From the NCBI GenBank assembly GCA_964017195.1, contig OZ024895.1, forward strand, positions 11,524,501 through 11,588,500: a stretch of 64,000 nucleotides of DNA. Reading direction: 5' to 3'. Of the stretch, positions 52,701-59,644 are shown piece by piece (positions within the stretch are counted from its first letter, which is position 1; each line of letters begins with the position of its first letter). A program made the translations under genes and the position numbers. Origin of the DNA: Siderastrea radians. Its lineage: Eukaryota > Cnidaria > Anthozoa > Scleractinia > Rhizangiidae. The notes beneath the pieces were generated by a model. That model saw only the letters and a program-made list of their open reading frames with translations. It was not told the DNA's origin and did not search any database.

Positions 52701-53527
52701 AAAGATACAGTTATTCAATTCTCACGAAATTTGGTATTCTAGTATCTTCAGGTTTCAGTGGATCGGATGGGATCGAAGATCGCTCGGTTCTTGACATAAC
52801 AATAGGCACATCAGAACACATTGGTTTGCGAGTTAAACCTCATAAGATTTCTGTAGTTATTGCTTTTTTATCTTGGGATGCTTTGATACGTGGTGAGACG
52901 AGTCAAAAACCTTAAGCTGTACGTATTGAATTATTGTGACATAAAATTAATAAAATTGAGAATTAAACGCATTCAACAAAAACACTTGAAGCCCGCACCC
53001 ACATCTGTAAGTTTAGTGATATTCACGACTGAAAATGCTTCTCAAGGACACGTGATCATGGTCGTTCTGAAAGTTAATAGAATGTCCACTAGTAGTAAGA
53101 GAGGATAGTTATATCAATTAAGTAATTGATTAATGCAAATTAATTAATTAATTAATTAATTAATTAGTTCATTAATTAATTAATGATAAGGGAGCCACTC
53201 ATTTCGAGAATTCATTCAACAATCCATGCGTCAAACGTCAAAAGTAATCCCGGATCTTTTAGCAATCCTCTATGAGGGAACGTCATGATAACCGAATAAG
53301 GTGCAAAATATTTGTTCCAGTTTTTGGTAAAGAAAAAGCAATTACAATTTCTTCTGGGTGATTGTTCTCGGCTTAGCTGATATGATGTCTGCAGTGAAAT
53401 AAATTAAAGTCTCTTTGAAGTTAAACTCCTTACCTGAAACGGAAAGATTAGCCTTATGATCATCAGTAACTTCAGCGCCAGGAAATTCAACAGAAATTTC
53501 AATCGTGTAACTTTCTTCATTCCTTAA
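29466..53527 (-). CDS. Ig/SEA receptor tyrosine kinase (multi-exon gene, 5' end not found)
   Basis: Single-pass membrane receptor that should phosphorylate tyrosines on itself and on partners after ligand binding. Exons, 5' to 3' on the minus strand: 53434-53527, 48896-49162, 45911-46171, 45193-45453, 38923-39180, 38142-38177, 36676-36761, 36275-36327, 35100-35293, 34863-34967, 34752-34770, 34501-34540, 33591-33942, 33075-33185, 32666-32856, 32236-32358, 31767-31837, 31537-31577, 30941-31037, 30068-30167, 29466-29531. Every junction is GT-AG, and phase stays open across all of them (2,826 nt, 941 residues plus stop). Domain order: unknown beta-rich fragment, four Ig, S/T/P linker, SEA, TM, juxtamembrane, tyrosine kinase, short tail. 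The kinase resembles the FGFR/RET/VEGFR group, but I cannot assign an ortholog. No start methionine or signal peptide was identified, so at least one 5' exon is missing. Confidence 0.85.
29624..29678. repeat. Hairpin of 55 bp
   Basis: Arms 'caatctcgttcccagagccc' and 'gggctctggaaacgagattg' around a 15-bp loop, with one mismatch. It lies in the last RTK intron. Confidence 0.8.
30018..30064. repeat. (GTT)n microsatellite
   Basis: About 15 imperfect GTT/CTT units directly beside the donor of the last kinase exon (30068). Confidence 0.85.
30068..30167 (-). CDS. RTK exon: end of kinase domain
   Basis: A 100-nt exon encoding '[18 protein letters not shown]', with the CW and RP residues that close tyrosine kinase domains. 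The final helix '[13 protein letters not shown]' follows. It lies next to a (GTT)n microsatellite. Confidence 0.9.
30941..31037 (-). CDS. RTK exon: kinase C-lobe
   Basis: A 97-nt exon encoding '[20 protein letters not shown]' and '[13 protein letters not shown]', the conserved stretch after helix F in FGFR/RET-type kinases. Confidence 0.9.
31537..31577 (-). CDS. RTK exon: kinase helix F
   Basis: A 41-nt exon encoding '[14 protein letters not shown]', joined in phase to the preceding 'SDV'. Acceptor is ttttacag and donor is GTAAGG. Confidence 0.88.
31767..31837 (-). CDS. RTK exon: P+1 loop
   Basis: A 71-nt exon encoding '[16 protein letters not shown]' and 'TTKSDV'. The usual tyrosine kinase string is WMAPEAL. 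Here the proline of the APE motif is tyrosine (AYE), while the glutamate is kept. Confidence 0.9.
32236..32358 (-). CDS. RTK exon: catalytic and activation loops
   Basis: A 123-nt phase 0-0 exon with '[15 protein letters not shown]' (the HRDLAARN signature of tyrosine kinases) and '[12 protein letters not shown]'. The activation-loop tyrosine is in 'NIYEKKTR'. All catalytic residues are present, so the enzyme should be active. Confidence 0.92.
32666..32856 (-). CDS. RTK exon: kinase hinge and insert
   Basis: A 191-nt exon with the hinge '[18 protein letters not shown]', a short kinase insert containing 'DTYYKDPD', and helix E '[14 protein letters not shown]'. The insert is FGFR-like in size. 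Confidence 0.9.
33075..33185 (-). CDS. RTK exon: kinase alpha-C helix
   Basis: A 111-nt phase 1-1 exon with '[12 protein letters not shown]' (the glutamate that pairs with the VAIK lysine) and '[11 protein letters not shown]', typical of receptor tyrosine kinases. Confidence 0.9.
33591..33942 (-). CDS. RTK exon: juxtamembrane and kinase N-lobe
   Basis: A 352-nt exon. The first part is a proline/serine/glutamine-rich juxtamembrane stretch with 'TYMDLQEA' and 'ADYAPLNP' tyrosines. The kinase then starts with '[17 protein letters not shown]' (glycine loop) and reaches 'VAIKMLK', where the lysine is the ATP-binding residue. Donor is GTAAGC. Confidence 0.9.
34501..34540 (-). CDS. RTK exon: juxtamembrane segment
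   Basis: A 40-nt exon encoding '[13 protein letters not shown]', with two tyrosines that could dock SH2 proteins. Donor is GTAAGT. It ends on phase 0 and joins 'NDIPMEDV' of the next exon. Confidence 0.75.
34752..34770 (-). CDS. RTK micro-exon: basic juxtamembrane segment
   Basis: A 19-nt exon between ...ttactag and GTACGT. It joins the TM exon (phase 1) to the next exon (phase 2) and adds 'GTARKKR' on the cytoplasmic side. It was chosen because it alone restores phase between the two neighbours. Confidence 0.65.
34863..34967 (-). CDS. RTK exon: transmembrane helix
   Basis: A 105-nt exon. After '[11 protein letters not shown]' comes a run of I, L, V and G residues of about 23 positions (around '[16 protein letters not shown]'), then the stop-transfer 'LHKKG'. 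This is the single membrane span. The two cysteines just outside could form inter-chain disulfides. Confidence 0.87.
35100..35293 (-). CDS. RTK exon: SEA domain part 3 plus stalk
   Basis: A 194-nt exon, phase 2 to 1. It encodes '[14 protein letters not shown]' and '[14 protein letters not shown]', then an S/T/P-rich stalk leading to the membrane. The plus-strand exon 6365-6558 has the same length. The canonical GSVVV-type SEA cleavage motif is not at its usual place here; the 'GSVIV' string is the closest match. Confidence 0.85.
36275..36327 (-). CDS. RTK exon: SEA domain part 2
   Basis: A 53-nt exon, phase 0 to 2, encoding '[17 protein letters not shown]'. Its length and phase are identical to the plus-strand exon at 5556-5608 ('VEGILRHLGLKSFEIKT'), which supports both calls. 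Confidence 0.82.
36676..36761 (-). CDS. RTK exon: SEA domain part 1
   Basis: An 86-nt exon, phase 1 to 0, encoding the N-terminal part of a SEA module ('[11 protein letters not shown]'). It aligns in sequence and splice phase with the plus-strand exon at 5143-5225. SEA modules are membrane-proximal extracellular domains, often self-cleaved in mucins and receptors. Confidence 0.8.
36961..37194. mobile_element. Palindromic MITE, copy 2
   Basis: Same family as 8481-8725: identical 'tagactacgagcagtctct' start, the same 'gctcaggga' and 'gacgcgga' blocks and 'tccctgagcggaaagagaga' near the end. It lies in the RTK intron upstream of SEA part 1. Confidence 0.85.
37906..37928. repeat. Poly-G tract
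   Basis: About 18 consecutive G with flanking GC, in the RTK intron between the linker and SEA part 1. Its length is likely to be unreliable in assembly. Confidence 0.8.
38142..38177 (-). CDS. RTK exon: 12-codon Ser/Thr/Pro linker
   Basis: A 36-nt phase 1-1 micro-exon encoding '[11 protein letters not shown]', a mucin-like stalk between Ig4 and the SEA domain. The acceptor (tatacaag) is weak. Because the length is a multiple of three, skipping it would leave the frame intact, so it could be an optional spacer. Confidence 0.65.
38923..39180 (-). CDS. RTK exon: Ig domain 4
   Basis: A 258-nt phase 1-1 exon with the Ig cysteines in 'AFFPCPVDG' and '[11 protein letters not shown]' and tryptophan in 'NITWYNGS'. 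It is separated from Ig3 by a 6-kb intron that holds the TIR element and the tRNA-like palindrome. Acceptor is ctttttag and donor is GTAAGT. Confidence 0.87.
40165..40403. repeat. Palindrome with perfect 82-bp arms around a tRNA-like core
   Basis: Arms 40165-40246 and 40322-40403 are complementary along almost their whole length. One arm overlaps the 3' acceptor strand of the tRNA-like sequence and includes its T-run terminator. It lies in the RTK intron between Ig3 and Ig4. Confidence 0.9.
40239..40311 (-). tRNA. tRNA-Thr(GGT)-like sequence, functional status uncertain
   Basis: 73 nt that fold as a full cloverleaf: 7-bp acceptor (one A-C mismatch at the first pair), D-arm GCTC/GAGC, anticodon stem with one A-C mismatch, loop CCGGTAT (anticodon GGT) and T-arm. 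The B-box 'GGTTCGATTCC' fits the consensus, the A-box 'TAGCTCAGTTGG' is good, and six T follow four bases downstream as a Pol III stop. Against a working tRNA: position 33 is C, not T, and both stems carry mismatches. It may be the head of a tRNA-derived SINE. Confidence 0.5.
41218..41760 (+). CDS. Terminal exon of an unknown transposon gene
   Basis: Open frame of 180 codons ending in TAA at 41758-41760. There is no ATG near its start, so it is probably a last exon. It encodes an acidic, proline-containing protein with '[16 protein letters not shown]' and '[16 protein letters not shown]'. An AATAAA at 42067 could be its polyadenylation signal. No family recognised. It lies entirely within the TIR element. 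Confidence 0.4.
   Translation: MLGPKIRIVAVTKAEALITVDQPNGQRFACGSNVILDKYNKGTLTPTEKDKRYDESAVKSPGGTDVPGVEPLDVTPDRIDIDERLASVLGHERALASVAEPDSRKRLSFGPLEAVLPTPVKELLLDRSTPQLSDQQRDEVPPVQRQSKIMFISDIDVELFVGQEETEQEPHENTVFVLDP
43175..43278 (+). repeat. Possible LINE 3' end with (TTA)n tail
   Basis: An AT-rich stretch ending in 'aataaaagattgttattatt' and more TTA units. This is the same style of tail as the LINE end at 49731-49778. Nested in the TIR element. Confidence 0.4.
43526..43782 (-). CDS. Candidate exon of an unknown gene in the TIR element
   Basis: A 257-nt open segment between acceptor tatgtgtcag and donor GTGAGT. It encodes a charged, helical-looking stretch with '[16 protein letters not shown]', '[19 protein letters not shown]' and '[10 protein letters not shown]'. 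The function is not recognisable. Confidence 0.35.
43893..43947 (-). CDS. Candidate small exon in the TIR element
   Basis: Between acceptor ctacaag and a GTACGA donor, encoding '[20 protein letters not shown]'. Both borders are tentative; the frame continues to a stop if the donor is not used. Confidence 0.25.
44180..44262 (-). CDS. Candidate exon in the TIR element
   Basis: An 83-nt segment between acceptor ttctgtag and donor GTAAGT, encoding '[17 protein letters not shown]' and '[10 protein letters not shown]'. Strong splice borders and protein-like composition, but no family match. Confidence 0.35.
45193..45453 (-). CDS. RTK exon: Ig domain 3
   Basis: A 261-nt phase 1-1 exon encoding an Ig domain with 'AFLYCNAAG', 'TITWTKDG' and '[12 protein letters not shown]'. 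An extra cysteine follows the F strand (NNTC). It could form an additional disulfide or stay free for dimer contact. Donor is GTAAGA. Confidence 0.85.
45911..46171 (-). CDS. RTK exon: Ig domain 2
   Basis: A 261-nt phase 1-1 exon. The two disulfide cysteines are visible in '[13 protein letters not shown]' and '[12 protein letters not shown]'. The usual core tryptophan is replaced by tyrosine ('HTYRLYKNG'), a tolerated Ig variant. Acceptor is ttgtgcag and donor is GTGAGC. Confidence 0.85.
46172..48895. other. RTK intron between Ig1 and Ig2
   Basis: No exon recognised. Holds the hairpin at 48167-48300. Confidence 0.55.
48167..48300. repeat. Imperfect hairpin of 134 bp
   Basis: Arms 'atcgaaaatcaaacagtcaa' and 'ttgactgtttgattttcga' with a diverged middle. 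Foldback element in the RTK intron. Confidence 0.7.
48896..49162 (-). CDS. RTK exon: Ig domain 1
   Basis: A 267-nt phase 1-1 exon encoding one complete C2-type Ig fold. The B-strand cysteine is in 'VILSCKATG', the core tryptophan in 'NITWTR' and the F-strand cysteine in '[10 protein letters not shown]'. Several N-x-S/T sites are present (NIT, NLS, NRT), consistent with a glycosylated ectodomain. The acceptor is pyrimidine-rich (ttctttcag) and the donor is GTAAGT. Confidence 0.85.
49369..49778 (+). mobile_element. LINE 3' fragment with (ATT)n tail
   Basis: Reads '[20 protein letters not shown]' then '[14 protein letters not shown]' and a stop at 49515. This resembles the short conserved tail (…WNSLP…IR…) at the end of CR1/L2-type LINE ORF2 proteins. 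About 215 bp of AT-rich 3' UTR follow, ending in 15 ATT units (49731-49778). The rest of the element is missing, as usual for 5'-truncated copies. Confidence 0.7.
50156..50350. repeat. Inverted repeat element with 'gacgtttcgagcgttagccc'
   Basis: The block 'gctgacgtttcgagcgttag' and its complement 'gctcgaaacgtcagc' flank a short centre, and 'ggccaccgtagc' mirrors 'cgacggtggc'. A diverged half-copy at 50585-50745 carries the same outer parts ('tggccaccgta', 'gcgttagcccttcgttag') in mixed orientation. A foldback or MITE family. Confidence 0.65.
53140..53186. repeat. (TTAA)n microsatellite
   Basis: About ten imperfect TTAA units interrupted once by 'gttc'. Confidence 0.85.
53434..53527 (-). CDS. 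Candidate RTK exon, end of an N-terminal ectodomain module
   Basis: A 94-nt open stretch between AG (acceptor ...AACCAG) and a GTAAGG donor. It ends on phase 1, which joins in frame to the first Ig exon at 49162. The chosen frame gives a hydrophilic beta-strand-like sequence with '[10 protein letters not shown]' and 'ANLSVS', running into 'VPPEINV' of Ig1. It lacks the Y-x-C of an Ig F strand, so it may end a fibronectin III-like or other beta-sandwich domain. Another frame reads as a basic, hydrophobic signal-like peptide but ends on the wrong phase. Confidence 0.5.
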
Positions 53528-53933
53528 CTGGTTTCAGTGGCTTTGTGAATCCCAATATGTGGACCTTGTTTATCGCAACTGGAATTCAGTCCAAGTAGTT
53601 TTGACGTAAGAAACAACTTGACGATAACTTGAAAGTAAAATATTTAACTTTGTCCATATAGCAAGAGGGTAGGTCTGTTTTTTTTCCCAGCCATATTTGT
53701 CTTTTTGTCTGTGTCGTATGCCATGTTAGTGTCACATCATTTCCGTTTCTTGTCATATCAGTAATTTTGTAAAGAATTTACCTAGTTCGGGTTGTTAGCT
53801 CATAAATATGAGCATATTTATCAGAAGTCATCTAATTTGCGGGAAAGCGGATTTTTGGTGAAAAAGTGGCAACTAAAGCACCCATTTGTTGTGCCTTATT
53901 TCATTTTACTACCATGCTGCCTCTTTACAGTAC

Positions 53934-54040
53934 CAGATTTGGCTATTTTGACCTCACGAACAGCCGTGATGTCCAAATTATACTGCTCGCGAAGGCGGCC
54001 TATATGGAATATTTCAGTTCTCGCGGTCACATGAACCGTC
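53934..54040 (-). CDS. Candidate triplicated ectodomain exon, copy 1
   Basis: A 107-nt open segment between acceptor gcattcag and a GTACTG donor on the minus strand. It encodes 'TVHVTARTEIFHIG' then 'EQYNLDITAVREVKIAKSG'. The pattern of Y, L, I and A residues resembles the last strands of a fibronectin III fold, but the identity is uncertain. It lies upstream of the RTK in the right orientation. Its end phase (1) does not join exon 53527 directly, so an exon is missing if the two belong together. Confidence 0.35.
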
Positions 54041-54424
54041 CTGAATGCAATCACCCAGTGAGAAATATCTGTGTCGTATGCCATGTTAGTGTCACATCAT
54101 TTCCGTTTCTTGCCATATCAGTAATTTTGTAGTGTTAATTTATCTAACGCGTTTATTCATTTACCGCACATAAAACCAAAACAAGTGAAAATTACAGAAA
54201 AGGAAGAAACGATGAAGCTTAATTAGAAACCGTAAGATTTGTTATGTCGGTGGCGGTTGGCAAAGAATTTACCTAGTTCGGGTTGTTAGCTCATAAATAT
54301 GAGCATATTTATCAGAAGTCATCTAATTTGCGGGAAAGCGGATTTTTGGTGAAAAAGTGGCAACTAAAGCACCCATTTGTTGTGCCTTATTTCATTTTAC
54401 TACCATGCTGCCTCTTTACAGTAC

Positions 54425-54531
54425 CAGATTTGGCTATTTTGACCTCATGAACAGCCGTGATGTCCAAATTATACTGCTCGCGAAGGCGGCCGATATGGAA
54501 TATTTCAGTTCTCGCGGTCACATGAACCGTC
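54425..54531 (-). CDS. Candidate triplicated ectodomain exon, copy 2
   Basis: Same borders and frame as copy 1, at a distance of 491 bp. It differs in one residue (Arg to His in 'AVHEVKI'). Because entry phase is 2 and exit phase is 1, two copies cannot be spliced in series in frame. Confidence 0.35.
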
Positions 54532-54915
54532 CTGAATGCAATCACCCAGTGAGAAATATCTGTGTCGTATGCCATGTTAGTGTCACATCATTTCCGTTTC
54601 TTGCCATATCAGTAATTTTGTAGTGCTAATTTATCTAACGCGTTTATTCATTTACCGCACATAAAACCAAAACAAGTGAAAATTACAGAAAAGGAAGAAA
54701 CGATGAAGCTTAATTAGAAACCGTAAGATTTGTTATGTCGGTGGCGGTTGACAAAGAATTTACCTAGTTCGGGTTGTTAGCTCATAAATATGAGCATATT
54801 TATCAGAAGTCATCTAATTTGCGGGAAAGCGGATTTTTGGTGAAAAAGTGGCAACTAAAGCACCCATTTGTTGTGCCTTATTTCATTTTACTACCATGCT
54901 GCCTCTTTACAGTAC

Positions 54916-55022
54916 CAGATTTGGCTATTTTGACCTCACGAACAGCCGTGGTGTCCAAATTATACTGCTCGCGAAGGCGGCCGATATGGAATATTTCAGT
55001 TCTCGCGGTCACATGAACCGTC
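54916..55022 (-). CDS. Candidate triplicated ectodomain exon, copy 3
   Basis: Same borders and frame, a further 491 bp along. It differs in one residue (Ile to Thr in 'LDTTAV'). Sequence upstream of its acceptor diverges from the other copies at 55,050, so this copy has its own acceptor environment. Confidence 0.35.
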
Positions 55023-55500
55023 CTGAATGCAATCACCCAGTGAGAAATATGTTCTCCTGATAGCCCTCTTTGGTATCCATCCACACGAGCAAAGCAAAGA
55101 ATTGTCTTTAGTACCGTCAAGGGTTCAGGGAAAGATTGAAGTTTTTTTGAGATTTGTACAGGTAATACCATGGTTTCAAGGGGTATTTGGGATAATTGGC
55201 CTCAAATACCACGATCCGTAGGCGAGTGGTATTTGGAACAATTTTTAAATATTTCGAGAGGTACAAGGCTGAGAATTATGCAACTTCATCTGTTTATTAC
55301 ATGTAAGTCACGCGCAAACGATTGGCTTTCTTCGAGGCAAGTGATCGCTCATTCGCATGACCAGTGGCGCCACTAATGGCCGACCGAGCTTGAGGCTGGT
55401 TAGCAACTTTGAGCTTTTTCAGCAACGTTTTATGGGCACTGTGATTTGTGAGCTTTTTACCTTCTTGTCCACCCTGAACAGCGATGGAATTAATACCCTA

Positions 55501-55700
55501 NNNNNNNNNNNNNNNNNNNNNNNNNNNNNNNNNNNNNNNNNNNNNNNNNNNNNNNNNNNNNNNNNNNNNNNNNNNNNNNNNNNNNNNNNNNNNNNNNNNN
55601 NNNNNNNNNNNNNNNNNNNNNNNNNNNNNNNNNNNNNNNNNNNNNNNNNNNNNNNNNNNNNNNNNNNNNNNNNNNNNNNNNNNNNNNNNNNNNNNNNNNN
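55501..55700. other. Assembly gap (200 N)
   Basis: Exactly 200 undetermined bases. The round number suggests a placeholder, so true size is unknown. It follows shortly after the 491-bp tandem repeat. Confidence 0.98.
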
Positions 55701-56300
55701 ATCAAGTCCTCCATGTTTTTCACCGGTGTAAGCGTTCTTACTTGATATGAAATGACAACAGAGAAGTCGTTGCCGCTGTGTGCTACATGAGTTTTGACCG
55801 GCGTTGTTTGCCTTGTAAAAATCACCTACATAGACGTAATTGTGCCCTAGTTAAATTTCATTCAGGACCACGCTTCTTTCAAATCTACAAAAAAAATAAT
55901 CAAACCAAAATCCCGATGCTATGTAAAATTAATATAACAGTGGATAGCTTTCATAGAAGGTATAATGGTTTTCCCTTACAAGCACAGGGCTAATTTTCTG
56001 TCTTTCTTCCTAGTAAACGCAGAAATAACCTCATTTAAGTCTATTTCCTTATGTTTATGTACATGTATCACAGATAGCGAGGTCAACCTTACATCCGACA
56101 TAGCGCTCCGAAGTGGTGTCTAGAGCCTCTTCATGCTTCTGAAACTTCGCTCTGCAACACACGTTGACATAGGATACGTGAAAAGCGTCTTGGCGGCTAC
56201 ATAAACTCCTGAGGAAAGTTCTGACTTGGCAAAGTCCAGCCAAGCTGAAAAGCGGAGCTCCAAAATGCATTTTTTTTCTTTTTGCTGGTACTTATTTATT
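55701..56300. other. Non-coding region right of the gap
   Basis: No gene or repeat recognised. Confidence 0.4.
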
Positions 56301-56339
56301 TGTGAAAATACTCTTATTCAAGTCGTTAAATAAAAGAAA

Positions 56340-56440
56340 AAGAAAAAAAAAGAAAAAAGTCATGCCCGCTCTGAGTATCGGACTCCGATCGCCAGCATCG
56401 CAGGCCGACATGCACACCACTACGCCACAAACGCTGACGC
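56340..56440 (-). repeat. Possible tRNA-derived SINE head
   Basis: On the minus strand, 'gtggcgtagtggtgtgcatg' fits a Pol III A-box (TRGYnnA). 'gagtccgatactc' forms a small T-arm like a B-box about 35 bp further on, followed by 'gggcatgac' and a long T-rich run. The acceptor stem is not convincing, so this is a degenerate tRNA-like sequence at best. Confidence 0.4.
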
Positions 56441-56639
56441 TATTTGTAGGAGTGAATTTTACCACTATACCACCATATCTCTTTCCGTGACAAGATGCCG
56501 ATCGACATGAACTTGCTGGTGTTTTTCCTAGGAAAATGTGTTCGGATCTCCACAAAAACCATGGTTGTGGACAGAAAAAACCAGAAGGCACAAGCTCAGC
56601 TATATTTGGCGTCCAAACCGCTGGGAAATGCTGCAAACT

Positions 56640-57135
56640 CAAGCGTTGCGCCGACCGAGTTCGCAGCAGAACCGACAACCAAGATGAAGTTCTCGAAGGC
56701 AAATTTCGTAACTTGAACTTTTCGCCTTCCACCAAAATGACAACTGAGTTTTCTTCTCAACCTTTTCAATCCATTTATAGATATTTGAAAATATTTTCTC
56801 AAGTTCTTAACATCACTTCTACTAAAACTTTGTAAACGTTTTGCTAAACAAGCTAAGCTTTTTTAAAGACCTATTTTTCAAAGGCGACGGTGGTAATGCG
56901 AGTTCTCGCCAAGAAAAATGCCGGTTGCCCAAAAGCACCACGCGATTTCCCGCCAGAAAAGATGGCATTCTCCACCCACCTCGGGTTGTCTTGGGACCCC
57001 CCCCCCCTCCCTCCCCCAGAGTCTGTACGGGCGGGCGCACGTACGCTGATCGTCACAACCAAATTTTCTCGCATCGATAGGTTACCAAATTTGCTTAGCA
57101 ATAGTGCTCCGCCGGCGCGCAGCTCACACGGGCTA
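56640..57135 (+). repeat. Dispersed repeat family, copy 2
   Basis: Same order of blocks as 6600-7016 ('gttcgcagc', 'acaactgagttttcttct', 'tccatttatagatattt', 'gatggcattctcc', C-tract, 'agagtctgtacgggcg', 'aggttaccaa'), with about 80 bp more in the middle. Same orientation as copy 1. Confidence 0.75.
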
Positions 57136-57633
57136 CTCTATAAGGAATTGTATGTGTAACATAAATGCTCTGTTATAGGGGCATTTTATTGGATTGCAAC
57201 AAATAAAAAAGAGTTCTAAATATCCCCGTTACGTGCATGTTTGACACTTTTGTAAGTGCTAATAAACCAGTAAAGGGCCAAAAATTTATCAGTGAAGGGA
57301 GAGGTGTTAACAGAATTTTAACTCAATCATAAGAGTCAACCAAACGTCATCTCACTGTCTACACCTTTGATAAATGCTTAAGTCTTTATAAGCCTATCAT
57401 TAACCAGGAAATTTACCCAACAATACCATTAATTTTTGGGGGGGTTTTCTTCCTTTTAAGGATGGTTAGTCAAGAAAAATGCCATTTAAACATCAACAGA
57501 CAACTGACTCTATACCTGCCAGGCATGTCAACTCAAAATTTATTTCGAAAATGTCAAGCACATTTTTGTACCGAGTCTGTCAAGTTGGTTACAAGCTTGT
57601 GACCCTCGTGCCGGGCACGGAGGGCCGTTTTTA

Positions 57634-57759
57634 TGCCAAGCATGCATGTAGAGCTGATTTTAAGGCCGGGCAAGTAGAGCTGATTTTTACGCCGGGCAGG
57701 TAGAACTGATTCTCATGCCGGGCATGTGGAGCTGATTCTCATGCCGGACACGTAGAGCC
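57634..57759. repeat. 26-bp minisatellite, about 4.7 copies
   Basis: Units of 'gccgggcaggtagaactg' plus 'attctcat', with small changes between copies. It lies in the region before the Gypsy element; no gene seen around it. Confidence 0.8.
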
Positions 57760-57917
57760 AGAACCGGTTCTGGTTTTAGAGAGGCATGAAAAAATGCCTT
57801 GACATTACTTTGCTATATTTTGAGATATTTGGTACATCGCAAAAATTTTCTTGCTGCGTTTTATAAATTGCAAGGTCATATCGCTTGCGATTTGCAAATC
57901 GCAAAGTCAAAAGATCA

Positions 57918-58102
57918 TCGTCACTTAGCGTGACATGCCATAGCGTTAAGTATTAGGCTATTTCCGAACTTTCACTGTCATTGCCATATATGGGCATGTA
58001 TACTTTTCGTTTTTTTTATCCCTAGCTCATGGCGAGCGAGTAAGATTAAAGAAGATGTCTTCGGGCGAAATAACTCGTGTGTTATGCCTCTATTTTCCGA
58101 CA
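57918..58102 (+). repeat. 5' LTR of the Gypsy element
   Basis: Matches 63317-63506 except for a loss of about 7 bp near its start and scattered substitutions. Ends in 'ttttccgaca'. Contains 'gattaaagaagatgtcttcg', probably near the polyadenylation region. Confidence 0.88.
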
Positions 58103-58119
58103 TGGTGTCAGGAGTAAAG
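58103..58119 (+). other. Primer binding site, tRNA-Leu type
   Basis: 'tggtgtcaggagt' follows the LTR directly and is complementary to the known 3' end of animal tRNA-Leu including CCA, a primer used by many Gypsy elements. Confidence 0.75.
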
Positions 58120-58184
58120 TCCTAACTGCCCAGCGTTCATATTCAATTCAAATTCTTCACAGTGACAACTTGCATTCGAGCGAA

Positions 58185-59390
58185 ATGGCGGACAGATTCA
58201 AACCTCCGTCGATCGACTGGATTAGTCCGGGAGATGTACACAAGAGATTCAAGATTTTCAAGCAAAAATGCGAACTTATCTTCGCCGGCCCACCCCAAAA
58301 AGTGGAGGAAGCCAAGAAAGTGAGACTTTTACTCCTCTGGGTAAATCACAAAGGGCTCGAGATCTACAACACAAAAGCTTGGCAAAACGACGGCGATGGT
58401 CTAAAATTGCAGCCGGTACTGGCAGCGCTAGAAGCCTACACTAAACCACAAAGCAACCAGATTCTTTCAAGATATCAACTCAGGTGCCTCAAACAAGGGG
58501 ATATGCCACTTGAAGAGTTCGTTACGAAAACCCGTCTACTAATTGGGGACGGAGGATACGATCCAGCTGCGAAGGAAACTACACTGACAGATACGCTCGT
58601 ATTTGGCGTCACGTCCGATAAAGTACGCAAAGACGTGATGGCACTTGGAAAATCCTTAACCTTCAAGCAAGTATACGACCTTGCAAAAGTCGACGAAAGC
58701 ACTAAAGCACAAATGAAAATAATTTCCAAAGGAGATGATAAAACTGATCTTCATACTGTTCAAAGTGAATCCACACATTCGAGTCAAAAATCCCCACAGA
58801 AACAGGGCCTCAAGCACAAAACTTTCTTCGGCGACCGACGGAGTTCAACTAGGGGACAACCTCGCAGATTTCGGTTCAAGTCAAAAGGCTGTTTCAGATG
58901 CGGTAATACCCACGACAAGTCAGCAAGCTGTCCTGCGAAGAATTCGACATGTAAAAATTGCGGCAAGATCGGCCACTACGCAAAGGTGTGCATGCAACAA
59001 CGCCTTCAAAAAGTCCATGAAATAGTGAGCAGTCCAGAGTACCAGGGCCAAGACATCCACCTGGAGGATGATAATTATCGTGGCAGCAACTATGATACAT
59101 ACACCTACGAAGAAGAAGGAGCAAGTGACACCGAACCCATCAATGTATTCCTAGGAACCCTCACATCAACCAAGGACTGTCAAAATCAAGAGATCGCACT
59201 TCACGGCCTTAACAGCATTTCAGACAAGATCTATGCCACCGTCAGGGTTAACGAACTTCACGACTTGAATTTGAAAGTAGATACCGGGGCAGACACCAGT
59301 GTAATCACCACGACAGACCTTCAGCACTTCCCGTTTCCTATCACCATCTTACCATGTAGCAATGTTCTAAAAGGCTACCGGTTTCCATGA
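58185..59390 (+). pseudogene. Gag-protease ORF of the Gypsy element
   Basis: The frame is open from the LTR; the ATG at 58185 ('MADRFKPPSIDWISPGD') is the likely start. Capsid-like region, then two zinc knuckles: 'CFRCGNTHDKSASC' (variant CX2CX3HX5C) and 'CKNCGKIGHYAKVC' (canonical CX2CX4HX4C). Protease follows with 'VDTGADTSVI', holding the active-site DTG. The ORF stops at 59390 inside the protease. Protease sequence continues in another frame from 59387 ('NVGAAILKVSF'), so a small indel or a frameshift site separates them. An indel is more likely, because later domains are broken too. Confidence 0.85.
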
Positions 59391-59644
59391 TAGAAAACGT
59401 TGGTGCCGCCATACTGAAAGTCTCCTTCAAAGGCAAATCGATAGACGCCAAGTTCAACATAGTAGAAGCCCCAGGAAGCCAATCTATGCTGGGGTATTGC
59501 CAGTGCCAAGAACTGGGAATAATAACAGCAAACGTGGATGAAGTCAACACAAGTCTTTCAACCGGAAACCGACCTAAGAACACCCCAGAAACAGAAACGG
59601 GCCGGGTGCGCAGCAGGGTCAGCTTTCAAAGTCAACCGTCCTGA
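59387..59644 (+). pseudogene. Remainder of Gypsy protease
   Basis: Second frame continuing the protease to 'MLGYCQCQELGII', then a stop at 59642. The RT lead-in starts right after in yet another register. Confidence 0.7.

Larger units (their letters stand above)
49779..53433. other. Large RTK intron, upstream part
   Basis: Holds the inverted element at 50160-50350, a related diverged piece at 50585-50745, a T-rich (GTTTTTT)n tract near 51146-51178, a GC-richer stretch at 52380-52620 with an ORF of 95 codons on the minus strand that I cannot assign, and a (TTAA)n tract at 53140-53186. Confidence 0.5.
53708..55050. repeat. 491-bp tandem repeat, about 2.7 copies
   Basis: Units begin at 53771, 54262 and 54753 with 'aaagaatttacctag'. 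A partial unit end (53708-53770) precedes the first and joins it across a deletion of about 100 bp. Copies differ at only a few bases. Each contains the 107-bp candidate exon on the minus strand. Confidence 0.9.

Noticed and set aside
53434..53527. Reading the exon as a signal peptide (MKKVTR..., alternate frame)
   Set aside because: That frame ends on phase 0 and cannot join the phase-1 Ig exon. The other frame joins perfectly.
53708..55050. CRISPR-like array
   Set aside because: Unit is 491 bp with no short-repeat/spacer structure, and the DNA is eukaryotic. It is a plain tandem repeat.
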